A stretch of DNA of 64,000 nucleotides from Caryophanales bacterium. GTDB lineage: Bacteria; Bacillota; Bacilli; JARBTR01. Positions 19,649 through 32,570 of this stretch are shown piece by piece (position 1 is the first letter of the stretch; every line of letters begins with the position of its first letter). A model generated the notes under the pieces. The model was not told the origin of the DNA. It saw only the letters and a list, made by a program, of their open reading frames with translations, and did no database searches. The translations under genes and the position numbers were made by a program. Where the stretch lies: positions 1 to 64,000 of the forward strand of contig JARBTR010000001.1 of NCBI GenBank assembly GCA_029240105.1, read 5' to 3'.

Positions 19649-19807
19649 GGCATTATTTGTGTTAATAAATCGTAAATAGACTTCTACCTCTTTCCTTATA
19701 AATCTTTCATTTTATAGGGAGTTTTTATTTAAGGGTATGAAATTAATTATAGATTCTTTAAGAGCGTAATTATTTTTACCATATATAAATAAATGGAGGA
19801 ACAAAAC

Positions 19808-21457
19808 ATGAAAGCGAAAAAACTTTCAATTCTTTTCGTTTTCGTTTTAACTCTTAGCTCAATCCTCATGGCTTGTGGCAAAGACAAAGAAACGAAAAAT
19901 GAAAAAGATAAATCAAAGCAGAATCTTGCAGCGAAGCAAGAACTGAATTTGATTGACACTTCTGAGATTCCAACATTGGATCCTAGTTTAGCGACTGACC
20001 AAGTTTCTTTCTTGGTTATGACAAACACAATGGAAGGTCTTTATCGACTTGGGGAAAAAGACAAAATAATGCCTGGTCTTGCGAAAAGTGAAGAAGTTTC
20101 AGCAGATGGTAAGACTTGGACATTCAAACTTCGTGATGCAAAATGGAGCAATGGTGATAAAATCGTTGCTGCTGACTTCGTTTACGCGTGGCAAAGAGCA
20201 GTAGATCCTAAAACTGCTTCTGAGTATGCATACATGTTATATCCAATTTTAAATGGTGAAGAAGTTAATAATAGTGGAAAACCTGTTACTGACTTAGGAG
20301 TTAAAGCAATTGATGAGTTAACTCTAGAAGTGAAGTTAGCAAATGCTACTCCTTACTTCAAATCATTGTTGTCATTCCCAACTTTCTTCCCACAACAACA
20401 AAAATTTGTTGAGGCACAAGGTGACAAATACGGTGCTGAGTTTAATTCAGCTCTTTACAACGGTCCATTTGTTTTAACTTCTTGGGAACATGAAGTAGGC
20501 TGGACATATGAAAAGAACCCTAATTATTGGGATAAAGATACTGTAAAATTAACAAATATTAATGTTAAAGTTGTTAAAGACAATAATACAGCGGTTTCTT
20601 TATATGACACAGGTGCAATTGATCGTACTGGTCTTATTGCAGAACAAGTGCCTAAATACAAAGACCGTGAAGATTTTGCAAGATTGAAAGCTACTTCTGT
20701 TTACTTCTTACGTTTAAATCAAAAGAACCCTGCATTAGCAAATGTTGATGTTCGTAAAGCAATTAATATGGCTTATGACAAAACATCTCTTTGTGATGTA
20801 TTACTAAACAATGGATCAATGCCAGCAAATTATTTAGTACCATCAGAGTTCTTGTATGACAAAAAGGGTAAAGACTTCCGTGATGCAAACGGTGATATGA
20901 ATGCCTATAACGTGAAGAAAGCTCAAGAACACTGGACTGCAGCTAAAGCAGCTCTAGGCAAAGATGCAATCACTTTAAAATTATTAAATTTTGATTCAGA
21001 ATCTGCAAAAAAAGTTGGGGAATATTTCAAAGAGGAATTACAAAAGAATCTTCCAGGTTTAACAATTGAAATTACTTCAATGCCATTTGCACAAAAACTA
21101 GAACTTGAGTCGAAAATGGATTACGATATCTCATTCTCTGGATGGGGTCCAGACTATGCTGATCCAATGACTTTCTTAGATATGTTTGTTACTAATGGTG
21201 GCCATAACCAAATGGGCTTTTCAAATAAAGCTTATGACGACATCATCAAAGCTGCTAACACAACTCTATTAGAGGATCTTGATAAGCGTTGGACTGAGCT
21301 TCAAAAAGCTGAAAAAATCTTGATTGAAGAAGAGCAAGCAATCAGCCCGGTTTACCAAAAAGGCTCTGCTTATGTTCAAAATCCAAAAGTAAAAGATATT
21401 TTTACCCATAAATTTGGTGGAGATTATGATTACAAGTGGACTTATATTTTAAAATAA
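19808..21457 (+). CDS. Oligopeptide ABC transporter substrate-binding lipoprotein (OppA-like), orphan
   Basis: 549 residues. Lipoprotein signal with LMAC lipobox, then a Lys-rich linker and a SBP_bac_5 domain: the ELNLIDTSEIPTLDPSLATDQVSF start, WTFKLRDAKWSNGDKIVAADFVYAWQRAVDP (~105-135), YNGPFVLTSWEHE, and the C-terminal MDYDISFSGWGPDYADPMTFLD. It binds extracellular oligopeptides for import, and in Bacillus such proteins also take up signalling peptides. GGAGGAACAAAAC fixes the start at 19808, not the in-frame ATG 15 bases upstream. No permease or ATPase genes are adjacent, so it would have to use a transporter encoded elsewhere. Confidence 0.92.
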   Translation: MKAKKLSILFVFVLTLSSILMACGKDKETKNEKDKSKQNLAAKQELNLIDTSEIPTLDPSLATDQVSFLVMTNTMEGLYRLGEKDKIMPGLAKSEEVSADGKTWTFKLRDAKWSNGDKIVAADFVYAWQRAVDPKTASEYAYMLYPILNGEEVNNSGKPVTDLGVKAIDELTLEVKLANATPYFKSLLSFPTFFPQQQKFVEAQGDKYGAEFNSALYNGPFVLTSWEHEVGWTYEKNPNYWDKDTVKLTNINVKVVKDNNTAVSLYDTGAIDRTGLIAEQVPKYKDREDFARLKATSVYFLRLNQKNPALANVDVRKAINMAYDKTSLCDVLLNNGSMPANYLVPSEFLYDKKGKDFRDANGDMNAYNVKKAQEHWTAAKAALGKDAITLKLLNFDSESAKKVGEYFKEELQKNLPGLTIEITSMPFAQKLELESKMDYDISFSGWGPDYADPMTFLDMFVTNGGHNQMGFSNKAYDDIIKAANTTLLEDLDKRWTELQKAEKILIEEEQAISPVYQKGSAYVQNPKVKDIFTHKFGGDYDYKWTYILK

Positions 21458-21499
21458 AAGTTCAAAACTTATTTTTTAAAATCAAATCAGATTAAAATA

Positions 21500-21556
21500 A
21501 AAGACCTTATTGAATTCACATTTTCATACTGTGAATATTCAGTAGGGTCTTTTTAT
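21500..21556 (+). terminator. Long terminator after oppA-like gene
   Basis: AAGACCTTATTGAATTCACA pairs with GTGAATATTCAGTAGGGTCTT and is followed by T-rich sequence. Confidence 0.75.
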
Positions 21557-21576
21557 CTCATGTTTATAATAGTTCT

Positions 21577-21783
21577 TTATTGTTTGGAAGTTTCTATTTT
21601 TTTAGTTTGATGGAACAATTTAAATTTTCCGGTTGCTACCCGAGCATTTGTTTTCTCAGTAATACGTTCGGAGCAAGACTTGCACATATAAGTATGAACT
21701 GGTCTATTCAGTAGTTGTTTAGCGATTAAAGTATCATCATCTAACGTATCAATCGTGTCACATAAGCAACATTTCGCGCGCAT
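21577..21783 (-). CDS. ylaI: YlaI-like zinc-binding protein (DUF2197)
   Basis: 68 residues with two Cys pairs: CCLC near the N-terminus and CKSC in HTYMCKSCSERI, which form a small zinc ribbon. IAKQLLNRPVHTYMC matches the YlaI pattern I know from Bacillus. The ylaI-ylaN-ftsW-pyc order supports it. Function unknown; divergent from ylaN. Confidence 0.85.
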   Translation of the reverse strand: MRAKCCLCDTIDTLDDDTLIAKQLLNRPVHTYMCKSCSERITEKTNARVATGKFKLFHQTKKIETSKQ

Positions 21784-21931
21784 TGATATAGTTCCTTTCT
21801 ACATTTATTCTCTCTATTATAGCATACTTCTAAAAAGGTACTGACAACAGTGTACGTGCAGTCATTTTATTTGATTGAACTTTATTAAAATCCTATAATC
21901 AAGAAAAACATGAATGGGATAAGGGGAGCAA

Positions 21932-22219
21932 ATGTTTAATACAATTACACTTCAATTACGCTCAGAAGCTCTAGAGCAATTTAAAAAAGATGCGAATCAT
22001 ATAGTTCAGCTAATTCAAGTTCAAATAAATCATTCGAAGCTCCCACAATGCCCATTTTTTGAGGAAGTTCTTGATACACAAATTGTTGAACTCCTTAAAG
22101 GAATCAATTTTGCTGTAAGTATTGGCCTTTTTGAAGAGTCAGATGGTCGTTCTATTATGGAAATTTTAGAGAAAGAACTTTCAATGTCGTTTAACAATAG
22201 GCCAAATCTAACAAATTGA
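21932..22219 (+). CDS. ylaN: YlaN (UPF0358)
   Basis: 95 residues, all alpha; LRSEALEQFKKDANHIVQLIQVQ, PQCPFFEEVLDTQ and the ISIGL-like FAVSIGLFEESDG segment are the UPF0358 pattern. Recent work on Firmicutes links YlaN to iron homeostasis through interaction with Fur. Good AAGGGGAG ribosome site. A terminator separates it from ftsW. Confidence 0.92.
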   Translation: MFNTITLQLRSEALEQFKKDANHIVQLIQVQINHSKLPQCPFFEEVLDTQIVELLKGINFAVSIGLFEESDGRSIMEILEKELSMSFNNRPNLTN

Positions 22220-22258
22220 AGAAAGAGTAACTCATAGAACATTTCTATTTATTTGATT

Positions 22259-22287
22259 AACCACCTTTTTAATAGGTGGATTTTTTT
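22259..22287 (+). terminator. Terminator between ylaN and ftsW
   Basis: CCACCT / AGGTGG followed by seven T. Confidence 0.75.
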
Positions 22288-22386
22288 ATATAATGAATTA
22301 CTTGAAAAATTATTAAATTTACTTTTTTCCTATAAAATAGGATTACTCTGGATTGATTTTTCTGAACCATGGGGAGGGTGAAGAGA

Positions 22387-23553
22387 ATGGTATCACATAA
22401 ATCACAATTAAAACTTAAGTCACTAGACTATGCATTAATTTCCCTTGCTTTAACATTAGCAGGGATGGGAATTGTAATGGTTTACAGTGCAAGTATGGTT
22501 TCATCAATTGATCGTCATGAAGTTGCAAGTAATTATTTCTTCATTCGCCAATGCGTGTATCTTGTGGTTGGCGTAATTAGCATGTTTTTCTTTACAAACT
22601 TTAATTATGAAACCTTTGGATTTGAAAAACTGTCATGGTATATATACGGGCTCTCTACATTTCTATTGGTTGCGGTTTTGCTATTTGGTGATGTTATAAA
22701 CAATGCTCGAAGCTGGTTTGACTTAGGCGTTTTTAGTATCCAACCTGCAGAATTCAGTAAGATTTTTCTAATTCTATTTTTGTCATCAGAATATACTCGA
22801 AGACAAAATCGAATAGAAAATTTTAAGTGGGGTTATTTACCGCCTCTGGTTTACATTGGCTTGAACTTGTTCCTTATTTTGCTTCAGCCAGACCTTGGTG
22901 CGATTTTTATTATAACGGTAACTACCTTTGGGATTTTTATTACTTCAGGTATGAGCTGGAGAAAATTAAGCATTATTATTCTTTCACTTGCATTAGTGGT
23001 TACACTTTTAGGAACAATAGTTATGCAAAGTCCTGAACGATTTATGTCTCAAACGAAAATAAACCGATTCACTGGTTTTTTAAAACCATTCGAAACGGAA
23101 AAGGATGCAGGGTATCATACTGTTGGATCATTGTTAGCTATTGGTTCAGGAGGAATTACTGGTTTAGGCATTGGTCAAAGTATGCAAAAGTATGGTTATT
23201 TACCAGAACCACAAACAGACTTTATTGTCTCTGTAATTGCAGAAGAGTTAGGATTTGTTGGTGTTATGGTGTTTATGATCATTCTATTAGCAATTATTAT
23301 TAAAGGCTTCCGTATAGCAGGAAGGTGTCAAGACCCACTTGGTCGTATGATTGCTACAGGGATTTCAACCATGATTGCTGTACAAGCCCTTGTCAATCTA
23401 GGTGGGGCAACTGCTCTTATACCTATTACAGGTGTTACATTACCATTTGTAAGTTTTGGTGGATCGTCAATGATACTTTCATTTATGTCAATTGGAATTT
23501 TATCGAATATTTCGATGTCCATTGAACGTAAAAAACATATGGAGATGAAATAG
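22387..23553 (+). CDS. ftsW: FtsW, SEDS peptidoglycan glycosyltransferase for division
   Basis: 388 residues with ten hydrophobic segments. SEDS signatures: MVYSAS near the N-terminus, NNARSWFDLGVFSIQPAEFSK, LQPDLG, and the C-terminal PEPQTDFIVSVIAEELGF and PFVSFGGSSM. It polymerises lipid II at the septum with a class B PBP. The frame begins at 22369, but GGGGAGGGTG is well placed for ATG 22387. Position after ylaN and before pyc is as in Bacillus; the second SEDS gene at 63161 is the spoVE copy. Confidence 0.93.
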   Translation: MVSHKSQLKLKSLDYALISLALTLAGMGIVMVYSASMVSSIDRHEVASNYFFIRQCVYLVVGVISMFFFTNFNYETFGFEKLSWYIYGLSTFLLVAVLLFGDVINNARSWFDLGVFSIQPAEFSKIFLILFLSSEYTRRQNRIENFKWGYLPPLVYIGLNLFLILLQPDLGAIFIITVTTFGIFITSGMSWRKLSIIILSLALVVTLLGTIVMQSPERFMSQTKINRFTGFLKPFETEKDAGYHTVGSLLAIGSGGITGLGIGQSMQKYGYLPEPQTDFIVSVIAEELGFVGVMVFMIILLAIIIKGFRIAGRCQDPLGRMIATGISTMIAVQALVNLGGATALIPITGVTLPFVSFGGSSMILSFMSIGILSNISMSIERKKHMEMK

Positions 23554-23608
23554 TATATCTTAATTTATAATCTGTATCATTGTATTAATAATTGCTGTAT
23601 CATAACAG

Positions 23609-23647
23609 GTGTCGAGCAAAGAACTGCTTTTTGACTCGACCTTTTTA
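23609..23647 (+). terminator. Terminator after ftsW
   Basis: GTCGAG ... CTCGAC hairpin (outer GGTGTCGAGCAAAG / CTTTTTGACTCGACC) followed by TTTTTA. Confidence 0.65.
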
Positions 23648-23699
23648 TTTTCCAGAAAGTACTAAATAATCTTATTTAACTTTTTTTAAAATTGTGTAT

Positions 23700-23727
23700 T
23701 TGTTTTTAAAGATAAATAGTATATACT
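23700..23727 (+). promoter_or_regulatory. Probable promoter of pyc
   Basis: TTGTTT, 16-base spacer, TATACT, ~50 bases before the start codon. Confidence 0.45.
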
Positions 23728-23776
23728 ATATTAGTAATGTGATATACAATTTGAAAACTTTTTTGGAGGTATGTTC

Positions 23777-27130
<3,354 letters not shown>

Positions 27131-27143
27131 TAAAAACAACTAT

Positions 27144-27180
27144 TGCTGGGTAGTATTCGATTACTGCCCAGTATTTTTGT
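27144..27180 (+). terminator. Terminator after pyc
   Basis: CTGGGTAGTA / TTACTGCCCAG hairpin followed by TATTTTTG. Confidence 0.75.
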
Positions 27181-27348
27181 ATTAATATCTATACGAATGA
27201 CTAGATGTTTCAATTTTCATAAATTGTCCTATCGAGACATAACTTGTACAAACTTGAAAAATAGTAGTTTAAAAATTTTGTTCGCAAAAAAGCATCTTTT
27301 ACGGTATAAATGATTTATGAAATTTTAAAAAAGGAGAAAGGTAGAGAA

Positions 27349-28428
27349 ATGAAAACAATCTTCCGTGCAGCGTTTTTGTGCATCTTTATAAGTATATTTA
27401 GTATATATTACTCAGTTTCTCAACAACCTCCTATTTCAAATGATGCACTGGTCGATATTAAAACAGTAACAAAAGAAAAAAAATCAACAGAGGATCCAGG
27501 GAAAAATAACAATTTAATCGTTCGACCAACTAGTGGTCTCTCAACGTGGATTGGTAAAACAACTTCAAAACTGAATGAAACAATAGGTGCCCCTGATCGT
27601 ATAGATAAAACCGAGTATGGATATGATTGGTGGATTTATAACAAAGATTTAACGAACTATAGAATGTTTGCAGTTTCTAATGAAAAGATTGTTTCTGTTA
27701 TTGGAGCTGGGGCAAACGCTGAGATTGAGCCGTTTCATATAGGACAAAATTTGCAGAATGTTTTTCCGCAAGGGTCTTTCGAATCGACAGTCGTTATTAA
27801 TTGGAAAAATACTATCTATCGATTTGAACTGTCTGAGGGGGATTTTGTTAATCGTCCATTAATAAAATTGGATGATATTTATGCTCAAATCTATATAGAT
27901 AACTTTACAAAAAAGGTTACAGCTATACGATTTCTAAACAAATCCACACTTGTTTTAGAAAAGCCTTATGAGTTAACTTATACGGGTGTGTTAGAAGAAG
28001 TGCCTGCTCCAACTGATGAAGAATGGGGAGCCATTCAAAAAGGATACGAAAAGGAAATCGTTGATTTTACAAATGTAATTCGCAATTTTTATAATTTGCC
28101 TATATTAGCAGAGATTCCAGAGTTGTCTGTAGTATCGCGTTTTCATAGTCAAGACATGTTTGATAATAAATTCTTCTCTCACCAATCATCTGATGAAAAA
28201 AAATTAGCAGATAGATTAAACGCAGCCCAAATCCCATTTGCAAAAGCTGGAGAAAACATTGCAGCAAAATATGTAGACCCTGTTGCTGCAGTTGAAGGAT
28301 GGTTAAATAGTACAAGCCATAGGGAAGCACTTCTCGATCCAGAATACAGCCATATAGGTGTTGGTATTGTTCGTAAACTTTATACACAAAACTTCATACA
28401 ACAAGTTGATTTACTTCAACATGAATAG
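27349..28428 (+). CDS. ylbC: YlbC-like CAP-domain secreted protein
   Basis: 359 residues. N-terminal signal anchor (~4-22), a CAP-associated N-terminal domain (TSKLNETIGAPDRIDKTEYGYDWWIY...), then a CAP/SCP domain (~240-355) with the helix LSVVSRFHSQDMFDNKFFSHQSSD, AKAGENIAAKY and GWLNSTSHREALLDPEYSHIGVGI. Bacterial CAP proteins are exported and their biochemical role is poorly known. AAGGAGAAAGG gives ATG 27349 as the start. It opens the conserved ylbC-to-ylbN order; the ctaA/ctaB-G genes that follow pycA in B. subtilis are not here. Confidence 0.9.
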   Translation: MKTIFRAAFLCIFISIFSIYYSVSQQPPISNDALVDIKTVTKEKKSTEDPGKNNNLIVRPTSGLSTWIGKTTSKLNETIGAPDRIDKTEYGYDWWIYNKDLTNYRMFAVSNEKIVSVIGAGANAEIEPFHIGQNLQNVFPQGSFESTVVINWKNTIYRFELSEGDFVNRPLIKLDDIYAQIYIDNFTKKVTAIRFLNKSTLVLEKPYELTYTGVLEEVPAPTDEEWGAIQKGYEKEIVDFTNVIRNFYNLPILAEIPELSVVSRFHSQDMFDNKFFSHQSSDEKKLADRLNAAQIPFAKAGENIAAKYVDPVAAVEGWLNSTSHREALLDPEYSHIGVGIVRKLYTQNFIQQVDLLQHE

Positions 28429-28527
28429 TGCCGGATGAGAATCCAATTTTTCAAGACCTTTTTATGTTTATACATTGTATTAACCAAAGATACATCTATA
28501 GGATTTATGAGGAGCATGAAAAATTGT

Positions 28528-28884
28528 TTAGCTCAGTAATACAATACGATTTAATAAGAAAATAGGACCATCCCATTTTCCATACAACGCTACTTTTTGG
28601 TATAAAAATTCTTCGAAATGATGCTGCTCAGACCCCACAGGAAGTTTCTTCATAGCTTTAGTGGTTTTCCCGTTATGTTTAACTTCTAAAATAAATACAA
28701 TTAAATAAAGCCCCATATAAAATTTTTCGCTTTCAATTGTAATCGTTTGTATTTCACCAATAAGTCGAGAATGTTCTGGAATAGTACCAGCATTTTCCCA
28801 TTCTTTCTTTTTAAGTGTCCACTCTTTCTTTGTTAACCAGTAGAAGTAAATACAGATAAGCGGTATTAAAATTGCTGTTACCAT
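28528..28884 (-). CDS. Membrane-anchored hypothetical protein
   Basis: About 118 residues from ATG 28884 (the frame extends to a TTG at 28902). MVTAILIPLICIYFYW is an N-terminal membrane helix, then a basic stretch KKEWTLKKKEWENAG, then a mostly beta domain that ends with GPIFLLNRIVLLS. It lies against the direction of the ylb genes and shows no motif I know. Weak GGA ribosome site, so the start is uncertain. Confidence 0.55.
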   Translation of the reverse strand: MVTAILIPLICIYFYWLTKKEWTLKKKEWENAGTIPEHSRLIGEIQTITIESEKFYMGLYLIVFILEVKHNGKTTKAMKKLPVGSEQHHFEEFLYQKVALYGKWDGPIFLLNRIVLLS

Positions 28885-28931
28885 ACAATCCAACTTTCTC
28901 AAATGCTTTATTAAAATTTATTATTAAATAC

Positions 28932-29139
28932 AGATCTGTTAAAGATTGTTGCTAAAATATTTTGTTTTTTTTTTCAACATCTAAATAAATTGTTGGTAAT
29001 TAGAGAAAATGAGCGGTATTCCCGTGGTGAAAAGGGCTGAATGAGACCTTAGGCTCACAGGCCGACCACAGGAATTTCCGCCATTTTATCAATTAACAAC
29101 ATAGCATTACTGTTTGATTAAAAAACAACTTTAAACATT
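28932..29139. repeat. MITE-like dispersed repeat, copy A (before ylbD)
   Basis: Closely related to 43171-43432: shared blocks TTGTTGGTAATTAGAGAAAA, CCCGTGG, AATGAGAC, GACCGACCACAGGAATTTCC style text, CCATTTTA, AACAACATAGCATT and CTGTTTGATTAAAAAACAAC. Ends begin TCTGTTAAAG and finish CAACTTTAAAC, an imperfect inverted repeat. No open frame. Confidence 0.8.
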
Positions 29140-29252
29140 CACATAGCATAAAATATAATATCAATTACATTCACTGTTATTGTCACATGTCATTTTCTTA
29201 TTTCATATATTGTACTGCATATTTATGTTTTTTAATGATAGAGGTGATCAAC

Positions 29253-29669
29253 ATGGATACTGAAAACCTTCACCCTTCTGTAGAAAATTTTAAACAGTTT
29301 GTTCAGAGAAATCCGAAAATTGTGCAGGAAGTCCGCCAAGGTAGAAAAAGCTGGCAAGAATTATATGAAGACTGGTTTATTTTTGGAGAGAATCATGAGA
29401 CATGGCGCGATATTAACGACCAACCAATGGATTCTGGATCCAATTCCGAACCAGCAAAGTCTGAAAATAAAAGTGATTTTATGAATCAAATCCTTGGGTA
29501 TATCAAGAAGATAGACATGGATCAAGTACAATCACAAATGAATAATTTAAGTTCTGCTTTATCTACGGTGCAAGGTGTAATAAGTCAATTTTCGAATGGA
29601 AATAAAGGGAGCGCTTCTAACACCACATCATCTGAAAGACCCCATCCTTTTGCTTTCCGTAAGGACTAA
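29253..29669 (+). CDS. ylbD: YlbD-like spore coat protein
   Basis: 138 residues. The N-terminal half PSVENFKQFVQRNPKIVQEVRQGRKSWQELYEDWFIFGE is the YlbD_coat pattern; the rest has a helical segment (MNQILGYIKKIDMDQVQSQMNNLSSALSTVQGVI) and a Ser/Asn-rich tail. YlbD is described as a putative coat protein. GAGGTGATCAAC selects ATG 29253. Followed by ylbE at 53 bases. Confidence 0.87.
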   Translation: MDTENLHPSVENFKQFVQRNPKIVQEVRQGRKSWQELYEDWFIFGENHETWRDINDQPMDSGSNSEPAKSENKSDFMNQILGYIKKIDMDQVQSQMNNLSSALSTVQGVISQFSNGNKGSASNTTSSERPHPFAFRKD

Positions 29670-29722
29670 TTAATTCTCTTATATTCATGATTTCAAATTG
29701 AATTTTGAAAGTTGGTGGTATC

Positions 29723-29965
29723 ATGCGCTTTGAGGTTTACCAGCAAATCCAACGTGACAAGGATTATCTGAATTACTTACGATTTAAGCCAATTTGGTAT
29801 AAGCGGTTAACACGAGATCCAAATCGAATTTCTGAATTTCAAACAGAATGCAAGACTTTTTTTCGAAAAACAATACCAGATAGGGTAAATGCAATTTCTA
29901 ATGGTGTTCAATTGGCTCAAATGATGTTAGCGATGGTACAGGCAAATGGATCTAGTGGATCATAA
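29723..29965 (+). CDS. ylbE: YlbE-like protein
   Basis: 80 residues: MRFEVYQQIQRDKDYLNYLRFKPIWYKRLTRDPN then FFRKTIPDRVNAISNGVQLAQMMLAMVQ, the YlbE pattern (KTIPDRV...). GGTGG lies before ATG 29723. All-alpha, function unknown, ordered as in Bacillus between ylbD and ylbF. Confidence 0.88.
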   Translation: MRFEVYQQIQRDKDYLNYLRFKPIWYKRLTRDPNRISEFQTECKTFFRKTIPDRVNAISNGVQLAQMMLAMVQANGSSGS

Positions 29966-29983
29966 AAATTGTAGATAAAAAGT

Positions 29984-30080
29984 GAGGTTGGGACAATACT
30001 CAAAATCATCTGTTTGACTCTTGCGGAAAGCAAACAGAAAATGATTTTATAGTATTATGTCCTAGCCCTTATTTTTTTTT
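29984..30080. repeat. Long-hairpin intergenic repeat, family GAGGTTGGGACA, copy 1 (ylbE-ylbF)
   Basis: GAGGTTGGGACAATACTCAA... pairs across ~40 bases with ...AGTATTATGTCCTAGCCCTT, loop at ACTCTTGCGGAAAG, then T9: a palindromic repeat that also works as a terminator. Related copies lie at 32364 and 57392. Confidence 0.8.
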
Positions 30081-30119
30081 ACATTCCACATATGGTAAAA
30101 TCATTGCTGAGGTGGAATC

Positions 30120-30560
30120 GTGTTTATAACATCTGAAATGATAAAGATTCAAGAGTTGTCTGAGGAATTAGCAAGAGATATGATACTATCTGATTTAGGA
30201 CAAGCATTTCTAAAACATAAATTAGAAATGGAAAATGACCCTCTTGCGCAAGAGAAAATAATCAATTTTCTTCAAGAAAAAGAAAAATTTGAGGAAATTA
30301 ATAAATATGGAAAATATCATCCTGACTACAAGGAAACGTCGAAGAAAGTACGGGTACTAAAACGAGAAATGGATATGCATCCAACAATAGCTGCCTTTAA
30401 GCTTGTGGAAACAGAGTTTGAATCCATGTTGGAGGAAGTAAGCCGTATCATAGGGCATTCAGTTTCTGATAAAATATTGATCCCATCTTCAAATCCTCTG
30501 AACAGCTCGGGTCACAAAAAAGGGTGTAGCCACAATCATGGTTGTGGTTGTTCTGGATAA
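30120..30560 (+). CDS. ylbF: YlbF / RicF-like regulator
   Basis: 146 residues from a GTG with GAGGTGG upstream. An alpha-helical YlbF/YmcA domain (EMIKIQELSEELARDMILSDLGQAFLKHKLEME... YHPDYKETSKKVRVLKREMDMHPTIAAFKLVETEFE) is followed by a Cys/His-rich tail GCSHNHGCGCSG. In B. subtilis RicF with RicA and RicT carries Fe-S clusters, assists RNase Y and affects biofilm, competence and sporulation; the Cys tail is consistent with that. Confidence 0.92.
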   Translation: MFITSEMIKIQELSEELARDMILSDLGQAFLKHKLEMENDPLAQEKIINFLQEKEKFEEINKYGKYHPDYKETSKKVRVLKREMDMHPTIAAFKLVETEFESMLEEVSRIIGHSVSDKILIPSSNPLNSSGHKKGCSHNHGCGCSG

Positions 30561-30606
30561 CATATGGTAAAATTAGAAATAGTAGTTTATTTGATGAGGT
30601 ATTCGT

Positions 30607-30888
30607 ATGTTTGTTGAGAGACAGGGATTAATTGTTTGGTTGCATTCGGTTCGAAATTATAAAATCTTACGTAAGTTTGGCACAATTCATTTTGTTTCTA
30701 AACGGTTGAAATATGCAGTGATTTACTGTGATAAAGCAAATGTTGATCAGATTAAAAAAGAAATAAGTAACATTTCTTTTGTTAAAGAGGTTGAGCTGTC
30801 TCAAAAGGATAATATTCGAATGGAATATGATTCAAAGAAAACAGATCAAGATATTGAACAAGAAGATTTAAAATCTGTAGGCATATAA
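30607..30888 (+). CDS. ylbG: YlbG-like protein (DUF2129)
   Basis: 93 residues: RQGLIVWLHSVRNYKILRKFGTIHFVSKRLKYAVIYCD and IKKEISNISFVKEVELS give the DUF2129 pattern, a small cytoplasmic alpha/beta domain. The C-terminal tail is acidic. Good GAGGTATTCGT ribosome site, 46 bases after ylbF. Confidence 0.9.
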   Translation: MFVERQGLIVWLHSVRNYKILRKFGTIHFVSKRLKYAVIYCDKANVDQIKKEISNISFVKEVELSQKDNIRMEYDSKKTDQDIEQEDLKSVGI

Positions 30889-30899
30889 AACTAAAAAAA

Positions 30900-30930
30900 T
30901 AAGTTAGTGTCTAATGGCACTAACTTTTTC
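30900..30930 (+). terminator. Terminator after ylbG
   Basis: AAGTTAGTG / CACTAACTT plus TTTTC. The 30931-31309 gap has no gene I can support; a minus-strand frame at 30995-31222 is listed under rejected items. Confidence 0.75.
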
Positions 30931-31309
30931 ATTCTGAACAAAAACTTGTAAAAAATATAATATCAATTTTTAATCTGCATGTATGATAAAAACATCACAC
31001 TAATTTTTGTCCTTCTAGATGATAGACCCCTCTGATTAAGACATCGAACTGCAAGAATATGTAATAAATCTCTATTCCTTTAGGCAATTCGACATCTATC
31101 AGAAGGAAAAAAGGGAGAGGAGAAACAAAGAATCTATTGGGGAGAATAGACCTTTGTTCCCAACAGCAAAATGAAATGCTGTTGTTGATTTCAGTATGGA
31201 CAGCGAGAATTGTTTTATTCATTTTCTTAGAAATTGTTTAAAAAATTTTTGCTAGTGAAATAGGTTTATGATAAATTTTATTTGAAGTAAATTTAGGAGT
31301 TTTAAATAA

Positions 31310-32354
<1,045 letters not shown>

Positions 32355-32363
32355 GTTTTAAAA

Positions 32364-32570
32364 GAGGTTGGACAATACTCAAAATCATCTGTTTGACTCC
32401 TGCGGGAAAGCTGGGTTGAGGCGATTCCACTGGAATCGCGCAAAAGCCTGAGAATGCAATTCTCAGGCGCGGAGGCTCGAAACTTCGCCCGCACAAATTG
32501 CGACGAATAGGAGCAATTTGGCAAACAGAATATGATTTTAGAGTGTTATGTCCCAGCCTCTTTCTTTTTT
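32364..32570. repeat. Long-hairpin intergenic repeat, copy 2 with nested insert (coaD-ylbJ)
   Basis: Same outer arms as 29984-30080 (GAGGTTGGACAATACTCAAA ... TTATGTCCCAGCCTC, T-rich end), but the loop carries ~110 extra bases with three nested hairpins: GCGATTCCACTGGAATCGC, GCCTGAGAATGCAATTCTC plus AGGC, and CAAATTGC...GCAATTTG. It lies between convergent genes and overlaps the last codons of ylbJ, so it likely ends both transcripts. Confidence 0.8.

Noticed and set aside
19808-21457. A full opp transporter operon
   Set aside because: Only the binding lipoprotein is present; it is flanked by a terminator and ylaI, with no permease or ATPase genes.
30995-31222. 75-residue minus-strand frame between ylbG and rsmD
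   Set aside because: No convincing ribosome site, no recognisable family, and it lies opposite to the flanking conserved genes. It could be a gene remnant, but I cannot support it.
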